From an uncultured Pseudobdellovibrionaceae bacterium (GTDB lineage Bacteria > Bdellovibrionota > Bdellovibrionia > Bdellovibrionales > Bdellovibrionaceae), in assembly GCA_937900305.1 (NCBI GenBank), contig CALCCV010000423.1:1-7050 (forward strand): DNA of 7,050 bases, read 5' to 3'. Made by a program: the position numbers and the translations under genes. This document shows, piece after piece, positions 1 through 5,973 of the stretch (positions are counted from its first letter, which is position 1; each line of letters begins with the position of its first letter). The notes below the pieces were generated by a model, which had not been told where the DNA came from, did not search any database, and worked only from the letters and a program-made list of their open reading frames with translations.

Positions 1-358
1 CGTTGGGCAGCTCTTGCCAATCTGGAAAGGCCATCGTCAAAGCGATGGCGGTGGGGGGATGCGCGTGCACAACGGCTTGGGCCAGCGGGCAATTTTGATA
101 GACACAAAGGTGCATGAGTTTTTCGCTGGAGGCCTGGCCTTTGCTGGTCACTCCCGAATCGTCCATCACCACCAATTCTTGGGGTTGCAAAAACGCCTTC
201 GCGCGGCCAGCAGGTGTGATGAGAATTTCATTGGGTCCAACTCGAGCCGAAATGTTTCCATCGCCGGCTGCTAAGCAGTCTTTCGAATACAGTCGTCGCC
301 CGACTTCCAGAATATCGAGTCGAAGCTTTGAGGTTTGAGCCGTTGGGATCTGCGACAT
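1..358 (-). CDS. Class II aldolase/adducin-family protein, N-terminal 119 residues (3' end off the window)
   Basis: The visible 119 residues match the zinc-dependent class II aldolase fold (L-fuculose-phosphate aldolase, ribulose-phosphate 4-epimerase, MtnB and relatives). The substrate-phosphate loop GDGNIS is at residues 32-37, followed by an ITPAG strand/turn near 47-51. SSE at 77-79 contains the glutamate that aligns with the catalytic acid of FucA. HAHPP at 98-102 supplies two of the three zinc histidines; the third histidine lies beyond the window edge. The family is usually 200-260 residues, so roughly half is missing. The ATG at 358 is favoured because an in-frame TGA lies 24 nt upstream with no start codon between, and no good Shine-Dalgarno sits at normal spacing. 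The gene follows the large lipoprotein gene by 68 nt, and no terminator hairpin is visible between them. Family assignment is firm. The exact sugar-phosphate substrate cannot be read from this fragment, and MtnB-type dehydratase is an alternative. Confidence 0.9.
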   Translation of the reverse strand, partial: MSQIPTAQTSKLRLDILEVGRRLYSKDCLAAGDGNISARVGPNEILITPAGRAKAFLQPQELVVMDDSGVTSKGQASSEKLMHLCVYQNCPLAQAVVHAHPPTAIALTMAFPDWQELPN

Positions 359-364
359 GAGTCT

Positions 365-394
365 GTCATAACCCGTGCCTCAAATCCCCGTCAA
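365..394 (-). promoter_or_regulatory. Candidate sigma70-type promoter for the aldolase gene, possibly leaderless
   Basis: Read on the minus strand, a TTGACG hexamer (5 of 6 to consensus, 389-394) and TATGAC (4 of 6, 365-370) are separated by 18 nt. The -10 element ends only 6 nt before the ATG at 358, so transcription would begin at or next to the start codon. That fits the lack of a well-placed Shine-Dalgarno. The 68-nt gap also contains two tandem copies of GGATTTGA. Hexamer matches of this quality occur by chance, and read-through from the lipoprotein gene is the alternative. Confidence 0.35.
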
Positions 395-426
395 ATCCTC
401 GTCCAATCAGTTCGCTCAAATGATTG

Positions 427-3400
427 CTAAGGCAACTGGCATTTGTACTTCGCAACGTAATCACCCGCCGGAAGATCCTGTTGATACTCAACGGTCAAAC
501 CTTTGATCACGTAGGGAATGGTGACCAAACTCGCGTTCACGTAGAGATCCACTTTGCCTTGATATGGAGCACATTCAAGGTCCACTTTGCGAGCCAACTG
601 CTTCGTGACTTCACCAATTTCGCGAAGGTACTGAGTGTAGCTGCCTTGAACTCCAATATTTACGACTTTCCCACCCGTCAGCTTGGCCATTTCGCGGTAG
701 TAACATCCCACATTTACATGCTGCGTGGCTTTGCGGGCGCAGTGCGCATTCCATCCGGCATCGTCATTGGGGTCGAGAATATCTGGCGGAAATTCAACAA
801 TCGAATTCCAAACAAAGTTCCTATCCGGAAATGTCTGTTTCACAAAGTCATAAGTCTGCTGAGGAGTGTTGTGTTTGATTTTGCAAGGCTTGCCCGTCAC
901 CACGGCTCCGATACATGGCAAAACATATTTCGTGTCGTCCATATAAGCTAACTCTCCAGTATCAGCCTGAAAGAAATTGGTTTCGTCTTCGTCAGAGACG
1001 TTGATGACTGCCAAGTGAGTGTTGGCGCGAAAGAAATCCTTATTCACTCCGCCAAAACTAGAATCTTTGTAGCGCTGCAAAACACGCTGGAGACTAAATA
1101 AGCTGCGCTCGTGCTGGCTGGCTGGCAAACCAATTGGCTCGCCAGCGTTATTTTTATTGCCGACATAAGGTCCAGTGATCTTAGGCAAATGAACTTGGAT
1201 GGTGTTCAAAAAGAGGTTCGCAGAATTCGGCGTGGTCGGAGTGATCCAATAAGTTCCGGCGGCGCCATCGATGTCGAGCAGACGACCATCAAAGCCTGGT
1301 TTTTTCTCATCCGCCATCGCTCCCGAAGTCGAATATATGACGGCCTTGTCCAGATGACCAGGAGCCGCCGTGCATTTTATTTTTCCCTTAACCCAAGAGT
1401 TGGCTTTGATGTTACAAACCATCTTGTCGCCTTCAGCATTCGCGTTCATCACAAAACCGATCCGCCAATCATAGCCGTTCAACACGGCCAAAAAGTCATT
1501 GAACTTTGCGGCCATGACTTTCAAATCGTCCTTCATCGAACCAGAGGTGTCCAAAATGAGAAGAATGTCGATTTTTTTATTGTCCAGTGACCGCAACGTT
1601 TTTTCCTTATCGACCAGCTTGATTTCGACGGTCACGTTGTAAACTCCGTGAGCGCTGATTCCTTTGTTGTTGGACTTATCGGTGGCTTCGACCCAGAACT
1701 CATAGGCGCCGGCCACCGCATTGGCGATCGTGAACTCACCTCGGACCGACAACATATTGCCTGGAGTCGATGCTGTATACGGACAGGCAATCGAAACGGG
1801 TGTTGAAGACGGCCGTTGAAGATAACAGGTCACCGTTTGTATTTCGCTCATCAAATCCGTCGCCGAAAAACTCACGGTCGTCGAAGACCCTGTAAAACTC
1901 GCGGTCGCATAGTCGCCTAAACCCACCGTCGGAGGTGTCTTGTCATGGGCCCAAATGTAAGTGTTTTCGGAAAGATTGCCGGCCATGTCGGTCACCTTGA
2001 CAATGAGTTCATAAACTCCCGAACTCGGCAAGTTGGCTGGCAAAACAAAGCTCGCACCGCCACAGGCGACGTCAGAGAACAAACCAACGATCGTGCACTT
2101 CACGCCCGTCGCCACATTGACACTCGCATCTACGCCAATTTGAAAAGTGGGTTTCACATTGCCATCGACTCGATTGGGAACGCCGGAATAACCCGCCATT
2201 GGCACTCCAGGACCTGAAATGGAAATGGGTGAGCCCGTGCGATCAATGGTCAGTGTGATGGTGTTCGAACGAACGGGACCACGTCCCGCCAAATCTTTGA
2301 TCAAATAATAAATCGCATAAGCACCGTCAGTGAGAGTCGCAATATTTAAAGTGGTCGCTCCCAACTGACAAGGAACCTGCACGGCCGCAGAACTTGTTTT
2401 TTGTAAAAAACATTGCAGGCTGGCCGGATTTAAACCCGAACCCATATCAGCCGCGGTGATAAGAACATTGGCCGAAGTGCCATTCGTTAATGGAAGCTGA
2501 CCGGGAGCGAACGCAATCGTCGCCGTGGGATCCGCCAGATCAACGAAGAATCGAACTTCCTTGGTCACCTCGTAAGGCGGCTCCGAGCCGCGCGTGAAGA
2601 TGGCTTTGATTGTTTCAACGTACTCTTTGCCTGGCTCAGAGTTTGTCAACCCTGTGAGAACTTTCGTCGGCGCCATGCAAGCCGTGTCTTTCTGCACAAC
2701 CACCGTCCCCGCCGTCAATGTGCACTCGTACTTCAGAGTGTAAGTGCCACCCGATGGCCAAGCTCCAACGAACGGGATCGAAACTGTGCTGGCAGTTTGA
2801 TAATAGCTGGGGGCCGTCACTGTCAAAGTCGGCTGCGAACGATCGATTTCAAAATTGATCGCGGCCGATACATCGGACTCGTTGCCAGCTTTGTCTTTCG
2901 CTTTGAGTACGACATTATAAATTTTAGCATCCGGAGTTTTTAAAACGAGTTCATAGATGTCCGCCGATGGTGTGGCCTTCACTTCACAATTGTTTGCCGC
3001 ACCTTCGACAAAACCAGTTCCACCATTGAACGAGCAATAGATCTTTTCTACACCCGAACCGACATTCCCGTCATAGCTGTCCACCGCTTGAAATCGAACG
3101 CTGACCGTGTTCGCATTGAACTTTCCAGTGGGAGGACTTTGCAATGCCACCTTGGGTTTGTGAGAATCAACCTGAAAGCTGTGAGTCACTTCTTTTTTTC
3201 GGCCAGCTTTGTCAGTCAACCGCACTTGCAGAGTGAAAACATTGTCCAATGGATGCAAAGATTTTCGAGAAAAATCCAAACCCTTGAGTGAGTCAGCACA
3301 GGATTCATAACTCATTTCACCCGGTCCTTTGCATTCAACTGTGTCGAGATTGGCTTCCACCACTTTGGCGATCGCCGTGTACTCGGGCACCCTGACAATT

Positions 3401-3921
3401 CCCTGGGGAGTGAAGGTCATCGCGGGATCTGTCAAATCGAGAATCACATCGTCGTTCACGATGACTTCATCACCGACCTCTTTGCCACGAAACATCGCCC
3501 AAACTTTCACGACGCCTTCGCTGCCTTCCAACACATGGCTTTGCTTAATGACGCCATTGGAATCCACCGACAATCCAGGAGTGCCGTCGGTGTCATGAAA
3601 ATCACCGGCTTCGTTCAGCCACACTTCCGCGGCGAGGGATGGCTCAAGTCGCAAAAGCACATCGCGACCAGCCACATACTGGGGTTCTTCTTTGTCCCAA
3701 GTTTCTGTTGTGAAAATTTTAATTTTGCCAAGCAATCCGTTGACCGGTGGGCAGCTGTCGCCTTCGCACTCACTATTTTCTTCAACGGCTGCAACTTCAG
3801 GATTGGATTTGAAACCCACTCGAGAGCAGGCCGCGTTGAAGACCACAAGTCCGATCAAACCACCAAGGCCTAAGCCTATTTTAACTTGAGACATCGCACT
3901 GAATCTGCGCTTGGTCATCAT
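427..3921 (-). CDS. Large putative lipoprotein: Ig-like repeat stalk with C-terminal VWA (MIDAS) domain
   Basis: This 1164-residue protein starts with a lipoprotein-like signal: basic residues (KRR at 4-6), a hydrophobic stretch at about 15-31 and Cys32. The residue at -3 is Asn, so the lipobox is atypical. There is no Asp at +2, which by E. coli rules points to the outer membrane. About seven Ig-like beta modules follow (66-766), joined by D-x-T/S-x-P-like linkers. The VWA domain begins at about 784 with the MIDAS motif DTSGS at 791-795. A second metal-site acidic cluster, SDEDE, is at 976-980 after the strand LAVINV. The remaining ~180 residues carry six further cysteines and end in a beta-rich tail. 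Known VWA-MIDAS proteins bind ligands through a divalent metal, so a surface adhesin or sensor is the likely role; no ligand can be inferred. The gene stands alone between an intrinsic terminator and the aldolase gene. Start choice is uncertain (ATG at 3921, or ATG at 3918 with better spacing to the G-run). A family with predation or attachment roles is plausible if the host is a Bdellovibrio relative. Confidence 0.9.
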   Translation of the reverse strand: MMTKRRFSAMSQVKIGLGLGGLIGLVVFNAACSRVGFKSNPEVAAVEENSECEGDSCPPVNGLLGKIKIFTTETWDKEEPQYVAGRDVLLRLEPSLAAEVWLNEAGDFHDTDGTPGLSVDSNGVIKQSHVLEGSEGVVKVWAMFRGKEVGDEVIVNDDVILDLTDPAMTFTPQGIVRVPEYTAIAKVVEANLDTVECKGPGEMSYESCADSLKGLDFSRKSLHPLDNVFTLQVRLTDKAGRKKEVTHSFQVDSHKPKVALQSPPTGKFNANTVSVRFQAVDSYDGNVGSGVEKIYCSFNGGTGFVEGAANNCEVKATPSADIYELVLKTPDAKIYNVVLKAKDKAGNESDVSAAINFEIDRSQPTLTVTAPSYYQTASTVSIPFVGAWPSGGTYTLKYECTLTAGTVVVQKDTACMAPTKVLTGLTNSEPGKEYVETIKAIFTRGSEPPYEVTKEVRFFVDLADPTATIAFAPGQLPLTNGTSANVLITAADMGSGLNPASLQCFLQKTSSAAVQVPCQLGATTLNIATLTDGAYAIYYLIKDLAGRGPVRSNTITLTIDRTGSPISISGPGVPMAGYSGVPNRVDGNVKPTFQIGVDASVNVATGVKCTIVGLFSDVACGGASFVLPANLPSSGVYELIVKVTDMAGNLSENTYIWAHDKTPPTVGLGDYATASFTGSSTTVSFSATDLMSEIQTVTCYLQRPSSTPVSIACPYTASTPGNMLSVRGEFTIANAVAGAYEFWVEATDKSNNKGISAHGVYNVTVEIKLVDKEKTLRSLDNKKIDILLILDTSGSMKDDLKVMAAKFNDFLAVLNGYDWRIGFVMNANAEGDKMVCNIKANSWVKGKIKCTAAPGHLDKAVIYSTSGAMADEKKPGFDGRLLDIDGAAGTYWITPTTPNSANLFLNTIQVHLPKITGPYVGNKNNAGEPIGLPASQHERSLFSLQRVLQRYKDSSFGGVNKDFFRANTHLAVINVSDEDETNFFQADTGELAYMDDTKYVLPCIGAVVTGKPCKIKHNTPQQTYDFVKQTFPDRNFVWNSIVEFPPDILDPNDDAGWNAHCARKATQHVNVGCYYREMAKLTGGKVVNIGVQGSYTQYLREIGEVTKQLARKVDLECAPYQGKVDLYVNASLVTIPYVIKGLTVEYQQDLPAGDYVAKYKCQLP
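1624..3726 (-). repeat. Protein-level tandem array of about seven Ig-like modules
   Basis: Residues 66-766 of the lipoprotein divide into modules of about 90-108 residues, ending at linkers LDLTDP (161-166), VDSHKP (251-256), IDRSQP (359-364), VDLADP (460-465), IDRTGS (559-564) and HDKTPP (659-664). Several modules have the late-strand motif xDxAGN/R: 236-241, 342-347, 542-547, 644-649, and a degenerate TDKSNN at 747-752. Modules 2-7 each hold exactly two cysteines: 197/208, 296/312, 400/415, 504/518, 609/620 and 699/713. The first module has none. This resembles the bacterial surface Ig-like repeat in which a short cysteine-bounded hairpin is followed by an 'L-DG-Y' strand and a 'D-AGN' strand. 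Module boundaries are estimates by eye. The repeats have diverged at the DNA level. Confidence 0.75.
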
Positions 3922-3925
3922 TGAT

Positions 3926-3931
3926 CCCCCC
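3926..3931 (-). promoter_or_regulatory. G-run Shine-Dalgarno for the lipoprotein gene
   Basis: A run of six G on the minus strand precedes two adjacent ATG codons. The spacer is 4 nt to the ATG at 3921 and 7 nt to the ATG at 3918. Usual spacing favours the second, giving a protein one residue shorter with N-terminus MTKRRFS. The G-run is a less canonical anti-SD partner than GGAGG but is the only candidate. Confidence 0.5.
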
Positions 3932-3940
3932 GGATTAGAA

Positions 3941-3969
3941 AATAGAGCCGCGCAAAGATTTTCTGTCGA
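3941..3969 (-). promoter_or_regulatory. Candidate sigma70-type promoter of the lipoprotein gene
   Basis: On the minus strand, TCGACA (5 of 6 to TTGACA, 3964-3969) is followed after exactly 17 nt by TCTATT (4 of 6 to TATAAT, 3941-3946). This predicts a start near 3934 and a leader of about 13 nt that still contains the G-run Shine-Dalgarno. It lies downstream of the operon terminator, which is where an independent promoter would be expected. Hexamers found by eye need experimental support. Confidence 0.45.
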
Positions 3970-3977
3970 AATCTTTG
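3953..3977 (-). promoter_or_regulatory. Perfect 9-bp palindrome over the -35 region: operator candidate
   Basis: The arms CAAAGATTT and AAATCTTTG (3953-3961 and 3969-3977) are perfect inverted copies around a 7-nt centre. The proposed -35 hexamer at 3964-3969 covers most of that centre and touches one arm. If the promoter call is right, the element is not transcribed and would act as a DNA site, for example for a dimeric repressor. If transcription starts further upstream it could be a leader hairpin instead. No T-run follows, so it is not a terminator. Confidence 0.45.
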
Positions 3978-4021
3978 ACTTTTCCCCATTCCTAACAGCT
4001 TACCAGAACCTTTCGGGAGAT

Positions 4022-4062
4022 AAAAAACCTTCTCTGGAACGTCTGACTTTGATCCAGAGAAG
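4022..4062 (-). terminator. Intrinsic (rho-independent) terminator ending the three-gene operon
   Basis: Read on the minus strand, CTTCTCTGGA pairs perfectly with TCCAGAGAAG (10 bp) across a 14-nt loop and is followed by G and six T. It starts 49 nt after the stop codon of the MOSC gene and lies before the lipoprotein promoter, so it separates the two transcription units. The T-run lies on the minus-strand side only, so it is unidirectional. The 14-nt loop is longer than typical. Confidence 0.85.
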
Positions 4063-4111
4063 AGCTTCAAACAGAGACAAATGGCGATCGGTGTCTCGGA
4101 CTAGACCTTCA

Positions 4112-4960
4112 TCAAGAGAAGGTAAACTCTTGACCGACCCGCCAAGTGCCGAGGGTCTTTGGAACCATCAACAGACCAAAATCAGCTTTGGTTTTTTCGG
4201 GCGACGGCAAAGGGGGCGTCTGACTATTGCGAAAGCGAGACCGCAAATTGAGAATGCCCTTTAAACTCTGGCGGGCAAAGACCTCGCCGGTGTGAGGATG
4301 AAGACTGGTGATCACGCACCTCGTACAAAGATCAATGTTCGTCATTTCATTTCCAGCAATGTGAATGGTTCGCCAAAGCTCTTCACTCATGGCCGGCTCG
4401 ACATCGATCACGACGTTTGGCCGAAAAGCCTCTGGTGAAATTTCGACGCCAATTTCGGCGGCCAATGCACGAACACTTGCCGCATTGATCACGTGAATCG
4501 GCAAATTTCGATCCGTGAAGCGAGTTTGCGAAACATCGCTCGAACCAGGAGATTTCAATTCCACCCCCGATTTGCGATCGGTGGTTTCGTCGTAGCGAAC
4601 AATGCGAACGGGCTGACCCAAAAATTCCGACAGTGCCGAAAAATCCACCTCGTTCGCAAGGGCGACGTTCAATTCGTTTTTCCAAAGTAGAGCGGTGAAC
4701 CGAGACGACGAGGCCTGCAAGGGGATGGCCATCTCTCCCCCCGGCCAACGAATCTCGAGCTGCGAATCAGTGATCTGGGGCTGGACCTGGGCCATCCGTG
4801 GAATTTCACGTTGGCTTAAGAATCGGCCCACGGCATCGATCAGCATCCACTCCCGATCCCCCCGCGGACCACTGGCTGTGATTTCAAACTGCGAAACCGA
4901 AATTCCGCGGCAAGATTTGATGGGATAGATGTAAAGCGATTGGACCTTAGTGGCCAACAC
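4112..4960 (-). CDS. MOSC-domain molybdoenzyme, mARC/YcbX-like
   Basis: This 282-residue protein has the MOSC N-terminal beta-barrel signature YPIKSC at residues 12-17 and GDREWMLID at 34-42. The MOSC core follows, with FRPNVVID at 179-186 and the CTRC motif at 212-215 before a TSLHPHTGE segment. In mARC and YcbX the conserved cysteine of this motif ligates the molybdenum of the cofactor; these enzymes reduce N-hydroxylated compounds such as hydroxylaminopurines. Length fits a two-part MOSC_N-MOSC protein. It lacks the C-terminal 2Fe-2S ferredoxin domain of E. coli YcbX, so a separate electron donor would be needed, and none is encoded in the window. The start is GTG, 2 nt after the stop of the upstream gene, with only a weak upstream GGG, which suggests translational coupling; TTG at 4957 is an alternative. 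It is the last gene before the terminator. Substrate unknown. Confidence 0.9.
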   Translation of the reverse strand: MLATKVQSLYIYPIKSCRGISVSQFEITASGPRGDREWMLIDAVGRFLSQREIPRMAQVQPQITDSQLEIRWPGGEMAIPLQASSSRFTALLWKNELNVALANEVDFSALSEFLGQPVRIVRYDETTDRKSGVELKSPGSSDVSQTRFTDRNLPIHVINAASVRALAAEIGVEISPEAFRPNVVIDVEPAMSEELWRTIHIAGNEMTNIDLCTRCVITSLHPHTGEVFARQSLKGILNLRSRFRNSQTPPLPSPEKTKADFGLLMVPKTLGTWRVGQEFTFS

Positions 4961-4962
4961 GT

Positions 4963-5934
4963 CTATTGACCCATAACGTACGAAAAGATGAGTGGCGCCA
5001 CAATGCTGGCATCAGACTCAACGATGTACTTCGGAGTTTTAGCCCCGAGCTTGCCCCAAGTGATTTTTTCATTCGGAACGGCACCCGAGTAAGAGCCAAA
5101 GGAAGTGGTCGAATCACTAATTTGGCAGAAGTAACCCCACAGCGGAACTTCGGTGTGACCAAGATCTTGGCTCAGCATCGGGACAACGCAGATAGGAAAG
5201 TCCCCGGCGATACCGCCACCAATTTGAAAAAAACCAATCGATGTCTTTGGAGCTGTGGCCATGTACCACTCCGAAAAACTTTGCATGTATTCAATGCCCG
5301 AGCGAACTGTGTGCACATTCTTGACATCGCCTTTGATGACGTGACCAGTGAAGATATTCCCCAGCGTGGCGTCTTCCCAACCAGGCACCACCATCGGCAG
5401 ATTCTTTTCAGCCGCTGCCAGCAACCAAGAATTTTTGGGATCGATTTGGTAGGAAGACTTCAGCGCCCCCGACAACAGGATTTTGTACATGAACTCATGT
5501 GGGAAATAGCGCTTCCCATCGCGATCGGCTTTCTGCCACTCCTCCAAAACCACGCGCTCGATGCGGCGGATGGCTTCTTCCTCGGGGATGCAAGTGTCTG
5601 TCACGCGGTTCAAGTGACGATCCAATAACTTTTGTTCATCTTCGGGAGTCAGATCGCGATAATTAGGAATGCGAACGTAGTGATCATGCGCCACGAGATT
5701 GAAAACATCCTCTTCGAGATTCGCACCGGTGCACGAAATGGCGTGCACTTTATTTTGGCGAATCATCTCGGCGAGACTCAGACCCAATTCAGCCGTGCTC
5801 ATAGCGCCGGCCAAGGTAACGAGCATTTTTCCGCCGGAATCGATGTGTGTGCAGTAGCCTTTGGCCGCGTCTCTCAGTGCCGCAGCATTGAAGTGACGAT
5901 AATGATGATCAATGAATTGAGTGATGGGTCCCAT
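4963..5934 (-). CDS. Deoxyhypusine-synthase-like protein (probable homospermidine/polyamine biosynthesis)
   Basis: This 323-residue protein matches the deoxyhypusine synthase family over its whole length. It has the NAD-site segment LAGAMSTAELG (41-51), CTGANLEEDVF (68-78), PGWEDATLGNIF (184-195), the glycine-rich GGGIAGD (239-245) and WGK at 293-295. Lys295 aligns with the catalytic lysine (Lys329) of human deoxyhypusine synthase, which takes the aminobutyl group from spermidine. Bacteria have no eIF5A, so hypusine formation is not expected. Bacterial members of this branch are annotated as deoxyhypusine-synthase-like or homospermidine biosynthesis proteins (speY in some reports), moving the aminobutyl group to a polyamine. 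The assignment of this exact reaction is inference. The start ATG has a strong GCGAGG Shine-Dalgarno 4 nt upstream, but that sequence is inside a perfect hairpin. The gene is second of three in an apparent operon. No other polyamine gene is visible. Confidence 0.9.
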   Translation of the reverse strand: MGPITQFIDHHYRHFNAAALRDAAKGYCTHIDSGGKMLVTLAGAMSTAELGLSLAEMIRQNKVHAISCTGANLEEDVFNLVAHDHYVRIPNYRDLTPEDEQKLLDRHLNRVTDTCIPEEEAIRRIERVVLEEWQKADRDGKRYFPHEFMYKILLSGALKSSYQIDPKNSWLLAAAEKNLPMVVPGWEDATLGNIFTGHVIKGDVKNVHTVRSGIEYMQSFSEWYMATAPKTSIGFFQIGGGIAGDFPICVVPMLSQDLGHTEVPLWGYFCQISDSTTSFGSYSGAVPNEKITWGKLGAKTPKYIVESDASIVAPLIFSYVMGQ

Positions 5935-5935
5935 T

Positions 5936-5962
5936 TTACCTCGCTGGTTGCTTGCGAGGTAA
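5936..5962 (-). promoter_or_regulatory. Hairpin that would mask the ribosome binding site of the deoxyhypusine-synthase-like gene
   Basis: In the mRNA sense, TTACCTCGC (5954-5962) pairs perfectly with GCGAGGTAA (5936-5944) across a 9-nt loop. The 3' arm holds the GAGG Shine-Dalgarno, and the stem ends 1 nt before the ATG. The methyltransferase stop codon lies 11 nt before the 5' arm, so a terminating ribosome could disturb the stem. There is no following U-run, so it is not an intrinsic terminator. Possible roles are translational coupling to the methyltransferase, a regulated switch, or a protein-binding site in DNA or RNA. Confidence 0.6.
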
Positions 5963-5973
5963 CGCGAGATTTT

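Noticed and set aside
359..426. Possible terminator between the lipoprotein and aldolase genes
   Set aside because: No stem of useful length and no T-run were found on the minus strand; only two short direct copies of GGATTTGA are present.
424..951. 175-codon plus-strand reading frame opposite the lipoprotein C-terminus
   Set aside because: It is antisense to a protein with clear VWA and cysteine patterning, shows no recognisable domain, and is explained by codon bias of the real gene.
4074..4097. 6-bp inverted repeat (GAGACA/TGTCTC, 12-nt loop) just after the MOSC stop codon
   Set aside because: Short stem with a large loop and no T-run; the much stronger terminator follows directly, so no separate role is supported.
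3911..4264. 117-codon plus-strand reading frame across the intergenic gap at 3922-4111
   Set aside because: It overlaps the starts or ends of two real genes, crosses the terminator and promoter signals, and its composition resembles no protein family.
4966..5628. 220-codon plus-strand reading frame opposite the deoxyhypusine-synthase-like gene
   Set aside because: It begins with TTG, has no Shine-Dalgarno or family resemblance, and lies wholly against a strongly conserved enzyme.
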